Positions 16,416-25,054 of a stretch of 64,000 nt of DNA are shown in pieces (the first letter of the stretch is position 1; each line of letters opens with the position of its first letter). The translations under genes and the position numbers were made by a program. A model generated the notes under the pieces. The model made no database searches. It was not told the origin of the DNA and saw only the letters and a list, made by a program, of their open reading frames with translations. Origin of the DNA: Nostoc sp. MS1 (GTDB lineage: Bacteria > Cyanobacteriota > Cyanobacteriia > Cyanobacteriales > Nostocaceae); assembly GCF_019976755.1 (NCBI RefSeq), contig NZ_AP023441.1, positions 4,089,501-4,153,500 on the forward strand, in the 5' to 3' direction.

Positions 16416-18272
16416 ATGAATCAGTTTCTATTTGCAACAAGTTGGTGTGTGCCTTTTTACAATTTAATAGGCGCACTGTTGACATTACCTTGGGGAATAG
16501 GAATAATTCGGCGCACAGGGCCAAGACCTGCGGCCTATATTAACTTGTTGACTACCCTTATAGGCTTTATTCATAGCCTGTTAGTATTTAAGGACATCTG
16601 GAGCCGAGAGCCAGAGAATCTAGTAATTACTTGGTTTCAAGCAGCAGATTTAAACTTATCCTTTGCTTTAGAACTGTCGCCAGTTAGTATTGGCGCGACA
16701 GTTTTGATTACAGGGTTGAGCCTTTTGGCTCAGATTTATGCTTTAGGCTACATGGAAAAAGACTGGTCACTAGCACGATTTTTCGGTCTAGTCGGCTTTT
16801 TCGAGGCAGCACTGAGTGGTTTAGCTATTAGCGACTCTCTATTCCTCAGCTATGCGCTTTTAGAATTACTCACCCTGTCTACTTACTTGTTAGTAGGCTT
16901 TTGGTATGCTCAACCATTGGTAGTAACTGCTGCAAGGGATGCCTTCTGGACAAAGCGTGTCGGCGACTTGTTGCTATTGATGGCTGTGGTGACACTTTCC
17001 TACATGGCGGGTAGCTTAAACTTTTCTGATTTATCAGAGTGGGTACAAACAGCAAATTTAGACCCTGTAACTTCAGCATTACTAGGATTAGCTTTAATTG
17101 CTGGGCCGGCTGGTAAATGCGCCCAGTTTCCTTTGCATTTATGGTTAGATGAGGCGATGGAAGGCCCTAACCCGGCTTCTGTCATGCGGAACTCGCTGGT
17201 GGTAGCGGGTGGTGCTTATGTGCTGTACAAACTGCAACCAATTTTAGTTTTGTCACCTGTGGCGTTAAATGCCTTAATTATCATCGGTTCGGTGACTGCT
17301 ATAGGCGCAACCTTAGTTTCCATCGCTCAGACTGACATTAAACGGGCATTGTCCCATTCCACTAGTGCATACATGGGTCTGGTGTTTCTGGCAGTGGGAT
17401 TAGAGCAGGGTGGTGTAGCTTTGATGCTGCTATTAACTCATGCGATCGCCAAGGCTCTGCTATTTATGAGTTCTGGTTCTATCATATTTACGACACATAG
17501 TCAAGACTTAACAGAAATGGGTGGTTTATGGTCAAAGATGCCAGCAACTACTACTGCCTTTGTGGTTGGTTCTGCCGGTATGGTGACACTGCTACCACTT
17601 GGTAGCTTTTGGGCTATGTTGTCTTGGGCTGATGGTTTGGTCAGAGTTAGCCCTTGGGTAATTGGCGTACTGATATTAGTTAACGGTTTGACAGCTTTAA
17701 ACCTGACACGGGTATTTAGATTGGTATTTTGGGGGAAACCACAACAAAAAACCCGCCGTGCGCCGGAAGTCGGTTGGACAATGGCTTTCCCAATGGTGAC
17801 ACTGACCATATTGACCTTGTTATTGCCCTTGATGCTACAGCAATGGTACTTATTGCCAGCTTGGGAAAGTATTGACTGGTACGTAGTTTTAGTTTTGGTA
17901 TCTTCTACCGTAGCTGGTGTAATCATCGGTTCAACAATTCATTTACACAAAGCTTGGTCTCGTTCCACAGTCCTAGCTTGGAGAATGATCCAAGATTTGT
18001 TGGGTTATGACTTCTACATTGATCGTATTTATCGGCTGACAGTAGTGAGTAGCGTAGCTTTATTGTCCAAGATTTCCGCCTGGAGCGATCGCTATGTAGT
18101 TGATGGTCTAGTCAACTTAGTCGGCTTTGCCACCATTATCGGGGGACAAGGTTTGAAATACAGCATTTCCGGTCAATCCCAAGGATACATGTTGACCATT
18201 CTGGCAGTAGTCAGTGCCTTGGGCTTTTTTATTAGTTGGTCATTAGGCTTACTTGATAAGTTGCCATTTTAG
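16416..18272 (+). CDS. ndhF4: NDH-1MS' subunit NdhF4 (constitutive CO2 uptake)
   Basis: A 618-residue multispanning NADH dehydrogenase subunit 5-type protein of the specialised NDH-1 complex that drives CO2 hydration with CupB. The proton-channel core is visible as GKCAQFPLHLWLDEAMEGP (about 229-247), followed by AQTDIKRALSHSTSAYMGL and LLTHAIAKALLFMSSGSI. Most of the chain is hydrophobic helices. Assignment to F4, not F1 or F3, rests on the adjacent ndhD4 and cupB-like genes and on the unusual N-terminus. Head gene of the plus-strand operon. Confidence 0.9.
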   Translation: MNQFLFATSWCVPFYNLIGALLTLPWGIGIIRRTGPRPAAYINLLTTLIGFIHSLLVFKDIWSREPENLVITWFQAADLNLSFALELSPVSIGATVLITGLSLLAQIYALGYMEKDWSLARFFGLVGFFEAALSGLAISDSLFLSYALLELLTLSTYLLVGFWYAQPLVVTAARDAFWTKRVGDLLLLMAVVTLSYMAGSLNFSDLSEWVQTANLDPVTSALLGLALIAGPAGKCAQFPLHLWLDEAMEGPNPASVMRNSLVVAGGAYVLYKLQPILVLSPVALNALIIIGSVTAIGATLVSIAQTDIKRALSHSTSAYMGLVFLAVGLEQGGVALMLLLTHAIAKALLFMSSGSIIFTTHSQDLTEMGGLWSKMPATTTAFVVGSAGMVTLLPLGSFWAMLSWADGLVRVSPWVIGVLILVNGLTALNLTRVFRLVFWGKPQQKTRRAPEVGWTMAFPMVTLTILTLLLPLMLQQWYLLPAWESIDWYVVLVLVSSTVAGVIIGSTIHLHKAWSRSTVLAWRMIQDLLGYDFYIDRIYRLTVVSSVALLSKISAWSDRYVVDGLVNLVGFATIIGGQGLKYSISGQSQGYMLTILAVVSALGFFISWSLGLLDKLPF

Positions 18273-18350
18273 TCATTGGTCATTTGTCATTAGTCCACAG
18301 TCCACAGTTTCCCCCCCTCTCCCTCATCTCCCCCCACTTCCTCATCTCCT

Positions 18351-19847
18351 ATGCTAAGTGCCTTAATTTTTACCCCATTACTGGGTGCGCTGTTAATTGG
18401 TCTACTTCCCTCTGGTAATAATGGGAAAAATTCCCGTAATGTAGCATTGATTTTTTCGGGTTTAATTTTCTTGTGGTCGGTGGTGATAGCCAGCCAGTTT
18501 CAACCAGGACAAGTTAGCCAACAGTTTAGCGAGTTCATACCTTGGATAGATTCCTTGGGATTGGGTTATAATCTGGGTGTGGATGGTCTATCCTTGCCGT
18601 TGTTGGTATTAAATGGATTATTAACAGGCATAGCCATTTACAGCACCGATGAATCTTTGCAACGTCCTAAGTTTTACTACTCCCTGATATTGGTTTTGAG
18701 TGCCGGGGTAGCAGGAGCGTTTCTTGCACAAGATTTACTACTATTCTTCTTGTTTTACGAACTGGAACTGATTCCCTTGTACCTGTTAATTGCTATCTGG
18801 GGTGGTGCAAAACGGGGTTATGCGGCTACTAAATTTTTAATTTACACGGCTGTTTCAGGAATTTTGATTCTTGCCAGTTTCCTGGGTTTGGTGTGGTTGA
18901 GTGGATCTGGTAATTTTGCTTTATCCAGCATTAATATTAATTCCTTACCCATAGCCACGCAATTGCTAATCCTGGTAGGGCTTTTAGTAGGTTTTGGCAT
19001 CAAAATGCCTTTGGTTCCCTTTCATACATGGTTGCCAGATGCCCACGTTGAAGCTTCTACGCCGATTTCCATGTTGCTGGCTGGGGTACTGTTGAAGTTG
19101 GGAACTTACGGGTTATTGCGTTTTGGAATGGACTTATTACCCGAAGCTTGGGCATATGTAGCACCTTGGTTAGCTGTGTGGGCTGTGGTGAGTGTGTTAT
19201 ATGGTTCATCATGTGCGATCGCTCAAACAGACATGAAAAAAATGGTAGCCTACAGTTCTATTGGACATATGGGCTATGTGCTGTTAGGCGCAGCCGCCGC
19301 TACACCCTTAAGTAGCTTAGGCGCTGTCATGCAGATGATTAGTCACGGTTTAATTTCTGCACTGCTATTTTTGCTAGTAGGTATTGTTTATCAAAAAGCT
19401 GGTAGTCGTGATTTGAATGTAATTCGGGGATTATTAAACCCAGAACGGGGTATGCCTGTAATTGGTAGCTTGATGATTATCGGTGTCATGGCTAGTGCAG
19501 GTACACCAGGAATGGTAGGGTTTATTTCCGAATTTATTATCTTCCGGGGTGCTTATGCGGTTTTTCCTGTACAAACGCTGGTTTCAATGATTGGTACAGG
19601 TTTAACTGCGGTTTACTTCTTAATTCTCGTCAATAAAGCATTTTTTGGGCGCTTATCAGTACAGGTAATGAATTTACCCAGAATTTATTGGAGCGATCGC
19701 GCTCCTGCTTTTATCTTAGCGGCATTAATCATCATTTTTGGTATCCAACCCTCTTGGTTAGCTCGTTGGACTGAACCCACTATTACATCAATGTTGAGCG
19801 TTGATAACACAGTAGCAACAGTATCGCTCAATAAAGGTAAAAGTTAA
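18351..19847 (+). CDS. ndhD4: NDH-1MS' subunit NdhD4
   Basis: A 498-residue NADH dehydrogenase subunit 4-type proton pump. Hallmarks are FYELELIPLYLLIAIWGG (about 139-156), GFGIKMPLVPFHTWLPDAH (about 216-234) and AQTDMKKMVAYSSIGHMGY (about 293). About 14 hydrophobic segments are apparent. It follows ndhF4 after 78 bases containing a C-rich, CCCTCATC-type repeat. It partners with NdhF4 and CupB in the thylakoid CO2-uptake complex. Confidence 0.92.
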   Translation: MLSALIFTPLLGALLIGLLPSGNNGKNSRNVALIFSGLIFLWSVVIASQFQPGQVSQQFSEFIPWIDSLGLGYNLGVDGLSLPLLVLNGLLTGIAIYSTDESLQRPKFYYSLILVLSAGVAGAFLAQDLLLFFLFYELELIPLYLLIAIWGGAKRGYAATKFLIYTAVSGILILASFLGLVWLSGSGNFALSSININSLPIATQLLILVGLLVGFGIKMPLVPFHTWLPDAHVEASTPISMLLAGVLLKLGTYGLLRFGMDLLPEAWAYVAPWLAVWAVVSVLYGSSCAIAQTDMKKMVAYSSIGHMGYVLLGAAAATPLSSLGAVMQMISHGLISALLFLLVGIVYQKAGSRDLNVIRGLLNPERGMPVIGSLMIIGVMASAGTPGMVGFISEFIIFRGAYAVFPVQTLVSMIGTGLTAVYFLILVNKAFFGRLSVQVMNLPRIYWSDRAPAFILAALIIIFGIQPSWLARWTEPTITSMLSVDNTVATVSLNKGKS

Positions 19848-19962
19848 TAGTTGGTCATGGGTAATAGATAATTAAGTGGATAAAAAATTATCTATTGCCA
19901 AACTGAAAAAATAATATAACCCTTTAAACAAAATTGATATTTTTACTAAGGAGAAACTAATT

Positions 19963-21093
19963 ATGGTCAATCTTAAGAATAAACCAAAAAATCAACCTTT
20001 AGGTGAATATATTGAACGTTTACTACAAGGACAAGCATTACTTGTAGATAGCCCACAAAATGTTTTAGAAGTAGTAGGTATTCTCAAAAGTTACGGCATA
20101 GTTTTGGATGCTTATTCTAAGAATCTAATATATATTGCCGAAAACCAGTTTTTAGTATTTTTCCCATTTTTTAAATATTTTAATGGCGAATTTTCCTGGG
20201 GAAAATTATTTCGTCACTGGTGGCATGACAGAATCAATTTTGAATATGCTGAATACTGTATGAAAGCCATGATGTGGCATGGGGGCGGTGGCTTAGACGC
20301 ATATTTGGATACTATTGAATTTCAAGAAAGAGCAGAAGCAGTTATTCAAGCAAAATTTGCGAAAAATCCCTTAGTGAAAAGTGTGAATCAACTGTTTCCT
20401 GACTTCTTAATTGAACAATTGCGAGTATCTGCTTACTATAGCGGTTTGGGTCAGTTTTGGCGAGTTATGGCTGATATTTTCCTCAGCTTATCAGACCGTT
20501 ATGACCGGGGTGAAATCGAAACAATTCCCCAAGTTGTAGACCATATTAAAGCAGGGTTAGTTGCAGATGCGACTAGACCAATTACCTATTGTGTAAAAAT
20601 AGAAGGAAAAGTCTACGACATTATTCCTAAAAGTTTAGGTTTAACTTTCTTAGCAGATACAGCAGTACCTTATGTAGAGGCAGTATTCTTCAGAGGAACT
20701 CCCTTCTTAGGAACAGTTTCTTATAATGCTCAAGCTTATCAGGTTCCTCCTGATCAAGCTCGATTCCAATATGGTGCTTTATATGCAGATCCCTTACCTA
20801 TCGGTGGTGCAGGTATTCCACCTACATTGTTAATGCAGGATATGCGCCATTATTTGCCAGAGTATTTACATGAAATTTACCGCAAAAGCCTTAGAGGTGA
20901 AGATGATTTGCGGGTGCAAATTTGTATAACTTTTCAAAAGTCAATGTTTTGCGTCACCACAGCTACTATTTTAGGGCTAATGCCTTTCCCGGTAGATACT
21001 CAAGACCCATCTGAGCAAGCTGCTAATGAAGTTTATCTCGAAAAGTGGATGGATAGATTTGTAACATCACGCTTGCTTGACGTTAACAGTTGA
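19963..21093 (+). CDS. cupB: CO2 hydration protein of the constitutive CO2-uptake NDH-1 complex (CupB/ChpX type)
   Basis: A 376-residue member of the CupA/CupB (ChpY/ChpX) family, which binds the specialised NDH-1 complex and converts CO2 to bicarbonate at the expense of electron flow. Conserved features are FPFFKYFNGEFSWGKL, RHWWHDRINFEYAEYCMKAM and MWHGGGGLDAYLD (about 70-125), with His and Cys residues that could bind a metal. An AAGGAG lies eight bases upstream of the ATG. Choice of CupB over CupA rests on the ndhF4-ndhD4 neighbours and the absence of cupS nearby. Confidence 0.85.
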   Translation: MVNLKNKPKNQPLGEYIERLLQGQALLVDSPQNVLEVVGILKSYGIVLDAYSKNLIYIAENQFLVFFPFFKYFNGEFSWGKLFRHWWHDRINFEYAEYCMKAMMWHGGGGLDAYLDTIEFQERAEAVIQAKFAKNPLVKSVNQLFPDFLIEQLRVSAYYSGLGQFWRVMADIFLSLSDRYDRGEIETIPQVVDHIKAGLVADATRPITYCVKIEGKVYDIIPKSLGLTFLADTAVPYVEAVFFRGTPFLGTVSYNAQAYQVPPDQARFQYGALYADPLPIGGAGIPPTLLMQDMRHYLPEYLHEIYRKSLRGEDDLRVQICITFQKSMFCVTTATILGLMPFPVDTQDPSEQAANEVYLEKWMDRFVTSRLLDVNS

Positions 21094-21326
21094 GTATTGT
21101 ATGGGATTCATACTTAATTTTTGAAATTCTTTTAGGGTAGGCGATGCTTACCAGTTCAGGGTTTTGGTGCTGTAATGCCTACCCCACCGATACAGAGAAT
21201 TTTACGGCTACACCAAGAGAAATCAAACCGGATGTCCGTAGCATAACAACGTTCTGCTTAATTCGATTATGATGAAGTGTAGTGTAAGAAAAAACACTAC
21301 ATCAATTACGAATTACGAATTATTTC

Positions 21327-21587
21327 ATGGATGCTTTTGCCCTTACTCCGCCTGAATGGACACAGAAGGCAGTTCATGCTTACGGGTTTTGCTGTCCTAA
21401 CTGTCGCGCTAGTAGCCTAGAGGCTTTACAAGTTTGGATTAATCGGCGATCGCCTGTTTTAACAGAAGACCATCGGCGTAAATGGCAGGAGTTTTATAAT
21501 TGCCAGTGTGGTTGTGCTTGGTGGGGGTGGAGTAGCGATCGGCCGCCATCAAATTTGACTAATCAACAAGATGCTGATTTGGAATAA
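21327..21587 (+). CDS. Small conserved zinc-ribbon-like protein
   Basis: An 86-residue protein with CCPNC near residue 23 and CQCGC near residue 59, together a plausible four-Cys zinc site. The segment ALTPPEWTQKAVHAYGFCCP and the C-terminal AWWGWSSDRPP look like a conserved cyanobacterial family that I know only as hypothetical. It follows cupB after 233 bases and ends at a strong terminator. Function unknown. Confidence 0.7.
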   Translation: MDAFALTPPEWTQKAVHAYGFCCPNCRASSLEALQVWINRRSPVLTEDHRRKWQEFYNCQCGCAWWGWSSDRPPSNLTNQQDADLE

Positions 21588-21589
21588 AA

Positions 21590-21614
21590 AAAGCCCTCTA
21601 CTACAGAGGGCTTT
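21590..21614. terminator. Bidirectional Rho-independent terminator
   Basis: A perfect 10-bp stem AAAGCCCTCT / AGAGGGCTTT with loop ACTAC. It is preceded by an A run on the plus strand and followed by T residues. It lies between the convergent zinc-ribbon gene and porin gene and can serve both. Confidence 0.85.
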
Positions 21615-21650
21615 CGTTATATAGTAACGACTTTAGAAAGTAACTAACTT

Positions 21651-23372
21651 TTAGAAAGTGAAGGTTGTACGCAATGTACCTACATAAACGGTATCATTTC
21701 TGTCATTATTCTCTGGGTTGAAGATAACCAACAAGGCTGGAGTGACGGAAATATTATCGTTAATTTGCATTCTGTAGAGTCCTTCTAGGTGATAAGAAGT
21801 GTCAGCATCTTTTTGCTCTACATTAGTAGCGGATCTAACGTCGCTGCTAGTTACTTTAGGCTGTTGACCAAAGATAAAGCCGAGTACGTTCCCCTCTCTA
21901 CCAAAGTCTTGCAATCCAAGAGTTACACCCCAGTAAAACAGGTCTGCATTATCACCTGATCTGACTGTTGCACCACCCAATGAAGTACCATTAGATTCAG
22001 CTTCAGCATATGATAAACCTACCCAACCACTAAGGGTTGTTTTAGCGCTAGGTTTGAAAGTGGTTTGAAAGCCAAAGTGGTTCCCAGAGGTAGCTACACC
22101 ACCAAAAGGTCTGTTTGCTATATCGCTACCTGTACCTCCAGTAAAGTTAAAATTACCACCAGTAGCATTTTGATATGAGTGAACGTAGGTGAAACCCAGG
22201 TTTAACGCTTGGCTAGGTTGGAAAGCTACCTGAGCTAAGAGCGCATAGTCACCATTGAACAAACCTGTTTTATTAGAAGGGTCGTTAGCTGTGCTAGTAC
22301 TTGTACCACTTACAGCACTTCCACCAGCTAGATAACCAACAGATGCAGCGAAGGGGCCTTGAGGATTAAAGTTAACGGTCAAACCTGCGCCACCAGAACC
22401 TTGACGATAGATGGGGCTGAAACGACCATAACGGGAAATAGCACCTCTGCTGCTGCTAGCAAAGACAGGGTTGAAGTTATTTACGTTTTCCCAAAACTCA
22501 CCATTGTTAGCATCAATCTTGACGCGAATTGCATCACTCAAGTTGAAAGCATAGTTAATTTTATCGATGTCAACTCTGTTACCATTATCATTGTCATAGG
22601 CAAGACGGGTCATGTTAGTCCCAGTTCCACTTGCTCCACTTGTATTGGAGTTGTTAAGAACATTTCCTGATTGCAGACGGATTTGCAGTTGGTCTTTACC
22701 AGTAAAACTGCTATTTAAGCTTAGACGTACCCGGTTAGAGAAGGTAATGTTGCTGTCTAAATCTCTTCTTGTGGCATTTGGGTTATTAATTAATGTGCTA
22801 GAAGAGAGAGCTTGCTTGTCACCAAAAGAATCAGAGATGCTGAAAATGGCTTCCCCGACTAGCTTGGTAGTTGTGGAGAATTGGTTTGCTTCCAACTCAG
22901 AAGTACGAGCTTCTAGCGCATCAACGCGACCGCGTAAGGTAGCTAATTCAGCAGAAAACTCTTCTTGTAAGCGTTGTAGGGTAGCTAAGTCTTCTTTTTT
23001 GACTAAATCTGCTGTTGCTGTAGCAATCAGTTCGTTAACTCTGTCCAAACAAGCGTTCAAACCAGCAGCAAACTCATAACGGGTTAAAGCACGATTACCA
23101 CGGTATGTACCGTTGGGATAACCTGCAATACAGCCGTAGCGTTCAACCAAAGATTGCAATGCTTGGAATGCCCAATCAGTAGGTTGAACATCGGAGAATT
23201 GTGATACAGATGTTACCTGACCAATATCTTGAGATTGGGAAGCCTGTGTTAATTGGGAAACACTGGTTACTTTTTCATTAGCTTCGGCTGCTAGGGCGCT
23301 ATTGGTAGCAAAAAGGGTAGCAGCAAAAACTACTGGGCTAAACTTTAAAGCGTTCCAGAATAGTTTCGACAT
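21651..23372 (-). CDS. Outer-membrane porin with SLH domain (cyanobacterial iron-uptake-porin/SomA type)
   Basis: A 573-residue outer-membrane protein. The likely start is the ATG at 23370-23372 (MSKLFWNALKFSPVVFAATL), beginning a signal peptide cut near SALAAEA. An SLH domain follows (about 50-115: DVQPTDWAFQALQSLVERYG, GNRALTRYEFAAGLNACLDRV) that anchors it to the cell wall. A coiled coil occurs at 120-165 (LATLQRLQEEFSAELATLR). The rest is an OprB-like 16-strand barrel ending TLRTTFTF, a typical C-terminal beta signature. It likely passes small solutes or inorganic ions; specificity is not readable. Confidence 0.9.
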   Translation of the reverse strand: MSKLFWNALKFSPVVFAATLFATNSALAAEANEKVTSVSQLTQASQSQDIGQVTSVSQFSDVQPTDWAFQALQSLVERYGCIAGYPNGTYRGNRALTRYEFAAGLNACLDRVNELIATATADLVKKEDLATLQRLQEEFSAELATLRGRVDALEARTSELEANQFSTTTKLVGEAIFSISDSFGDKQALSSSTLINNPNATRRDLDSNITFSNRVRLSLNSSFTGKDQLQIRLQSGNVLNNSNTSGASGTGTNMTRLAYDNDNGNRVDIDKINYAFNLSDAIRVKIDANNGEFWENVNNFNPVFASSSRGAISRYGRFSPIYRQGSGGAGLTVNFNPQGPFAASVGYLAGGSAVSGTSTSTANDPSNKTGLFNGDYALLAQVAFQPSQALNLGFTYVHSYQNATGGNFNFTGGTGSDIANRPFGGVATSGNHFGFQTTFKPSAKTTLSGWVGLSYAEAESNGTSLGGATVRSGDNADLFYWGVTLGLQDFGREGNVLGFIFGQQPKVTSSDVRSATNVEQKDADTSYHLEGLYRMQINDNISVTPALLVIFNPENNDRNDTVYVGTLRTTFTF

Positions 23373-23501
23373 ATGTTTTAAATTCACTCACACCAAACAG
23401 TTCACTATCATGGTAAAATATTTTACACCCTTTTTATGGGGGTATTTACACATGATTGTTGTAATCACTATACATCTTTAGGCATAGTTAAGACAAGATA
23501 G

Positions 23502-24128
23502 TTAGCCATTTTTTAAACTGACATTCATAATTGTTTTATTTGATAGGCATAGAATAATGCGCCGCTTGTGACGTAGTAGCGTACCTGCTGCTTCAAATTG
23601 CTGTAGTAAACGTGTTACAGTTACTCTCGTTGTATTCAATACTTCAGCAATTTCTTGATGGGTAATATACAGTTCAATGAGTCTACCTTGTTCTAAATCT
23701 CGCCCAAATTTTTCACTCAGCCAAACTAAGAATTGCCATAAACGTAGAGACACAGGTTTACGGTGGACTATGCTTAAAAGCTCTTCAGAATATTGAATAT
23801 GAGCTAGTAAATCATTAGTGTATTGATGCCAAAAATGTTGCGGTATGGCAATAGCTTCTACACTAGTTAAACATTCAATTTGATATGGGTTAATTTTAGA
23901 TAAAGGATAACCAACTAAATCCCCAGTTCCCCAATAACCCAAAGTAATAAATGTGCCGTCTTCGCCCCAAGTGAGAGTACGAACTACCCCACGTTCAATT
24001 CGCCAAAGTACATCTTGATTAGGTGGAATAACTTCTTTGCGCGTAAATAGCCTTGGTGACAAATTCCCCTTGAGGGTGGAGTCAGCCAAGATGTCAGCAG
24101 TAGTTTCTGTGATAGTTATAGAAGACAT
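23502..24128 (-). CDS. Crp/Fnr-family transcription regulator
   Basis: A 208-residue regulator with a shortened cyclic-nucleotide-binding-like beta-roll (about 25-115) and a C-terminal winged HTH (about 150-195: LYITHQEIAEVLNTTRVTVTRLLQQFEAAG). The effector-domain motif for cAMP is not evident, so another effector or none is likely. It is related to, but not clearly, NtcA: the NtcA recognition helix differs. It stands alone, upstream of the porin on the same strand with a 129-base gap, and may control it. Confidence 0.8.
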   Translation of the reverse strand: MSSITITETTADILADSTLKGNLSPRLFTRKEVIPPNQDVLWRIERGVVRTLTWGEDGTFITLGYWGTGDLVGYPLSKINPYQIECLTSVEAIAIPQHFWHQYTNDLLAHIQYSEELLSIVHRKPVSLRLWQFLVWLSEKFGRDLEQGRLIELYITHQEIAEVLNTTRVTVTRLLQQFEAAGTLLRHKRRIILCLSNKTIMNVSLKNG

Positions 24129-25054
24129 TCAAGCAGTAGTTGTAGAAGATAATTAACAAGAATTACGCAAATCAGAATGAGTTTTCTGTACTAGGTATTT
24201 TATATTTTGCAAAAATTTAAGCTGGTTTAAAAATTTTTTATAATATCCAACAACTCAGAAAATGAAGAGAAAATATTTTAAATTTTTAGATTAATAAATT
24301 ATCGTCTACAAAAATTTTCAATTAGTCTCTAATATTCTATTAGCATAATTTTGTCAACTTTAAACATTTTTATCATCAAGATAATTATATGTATTGGATA
24401 TTTATTTTCTTATGTCTAAATAAATTTATTAGTGGTAAAATGGCAAATCTTTGAAAAAGGAGCAAAGTTTGTACTTCAATAAATTTTTTGAGCAGTAGCT
24501 TCTATACCTTGATATGTATCTAATTCAAAGGATTGTTAGCAAGCAAACCTTTCTCTCATTCCCAGTGAGTGTTTTTTAAATGTATTCATGGTCAATAGTA
24601 ATCATGCAAGTTTAAGAAAAGGTAAATATTAGGTGAAGCGATACTTAATTAATTTAGACGAATATTTAGAGACCGCTTATATACGGACATAAGTTACTTC
24701 CGTAGGTGTAAAAACATGAATTATTTGTCACTCCATCTACGTAAATTTAGCTTCCATACACTGGAATTACATTTGCGTACGATGAAATCGGTATCTATTG
24801 TTAATAGCTAACCCTTAAACTCTTTATCTTGATTTCTTAAAAAAATATTGAGATTTTCTAACTTGAGATACAAGTATATGTAATCTGAGATGCAGTAAAA
24901 ATGCCTATGACACAAAGTTTACCAAGCATAGCTAGGAAAATTTTCATCCCTTAACAAAGTCATGGGAATTTTACAAACTTAGTATAAAGAATTGGCAACA
25001 TTGGGAAAAGACAGTCAACAATAGCCATAGCTAAACTAGGAGCCTTGCTAACCT
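24129..25054. other. Long AT-rich intergenic region
   Basis: About 926 bases between the divergent Crp-type regulator and glgP. I see no gene, tRNA or clear repeat in it. It presumably holds both promoters and a glgP leader. Confidence 0.4.
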
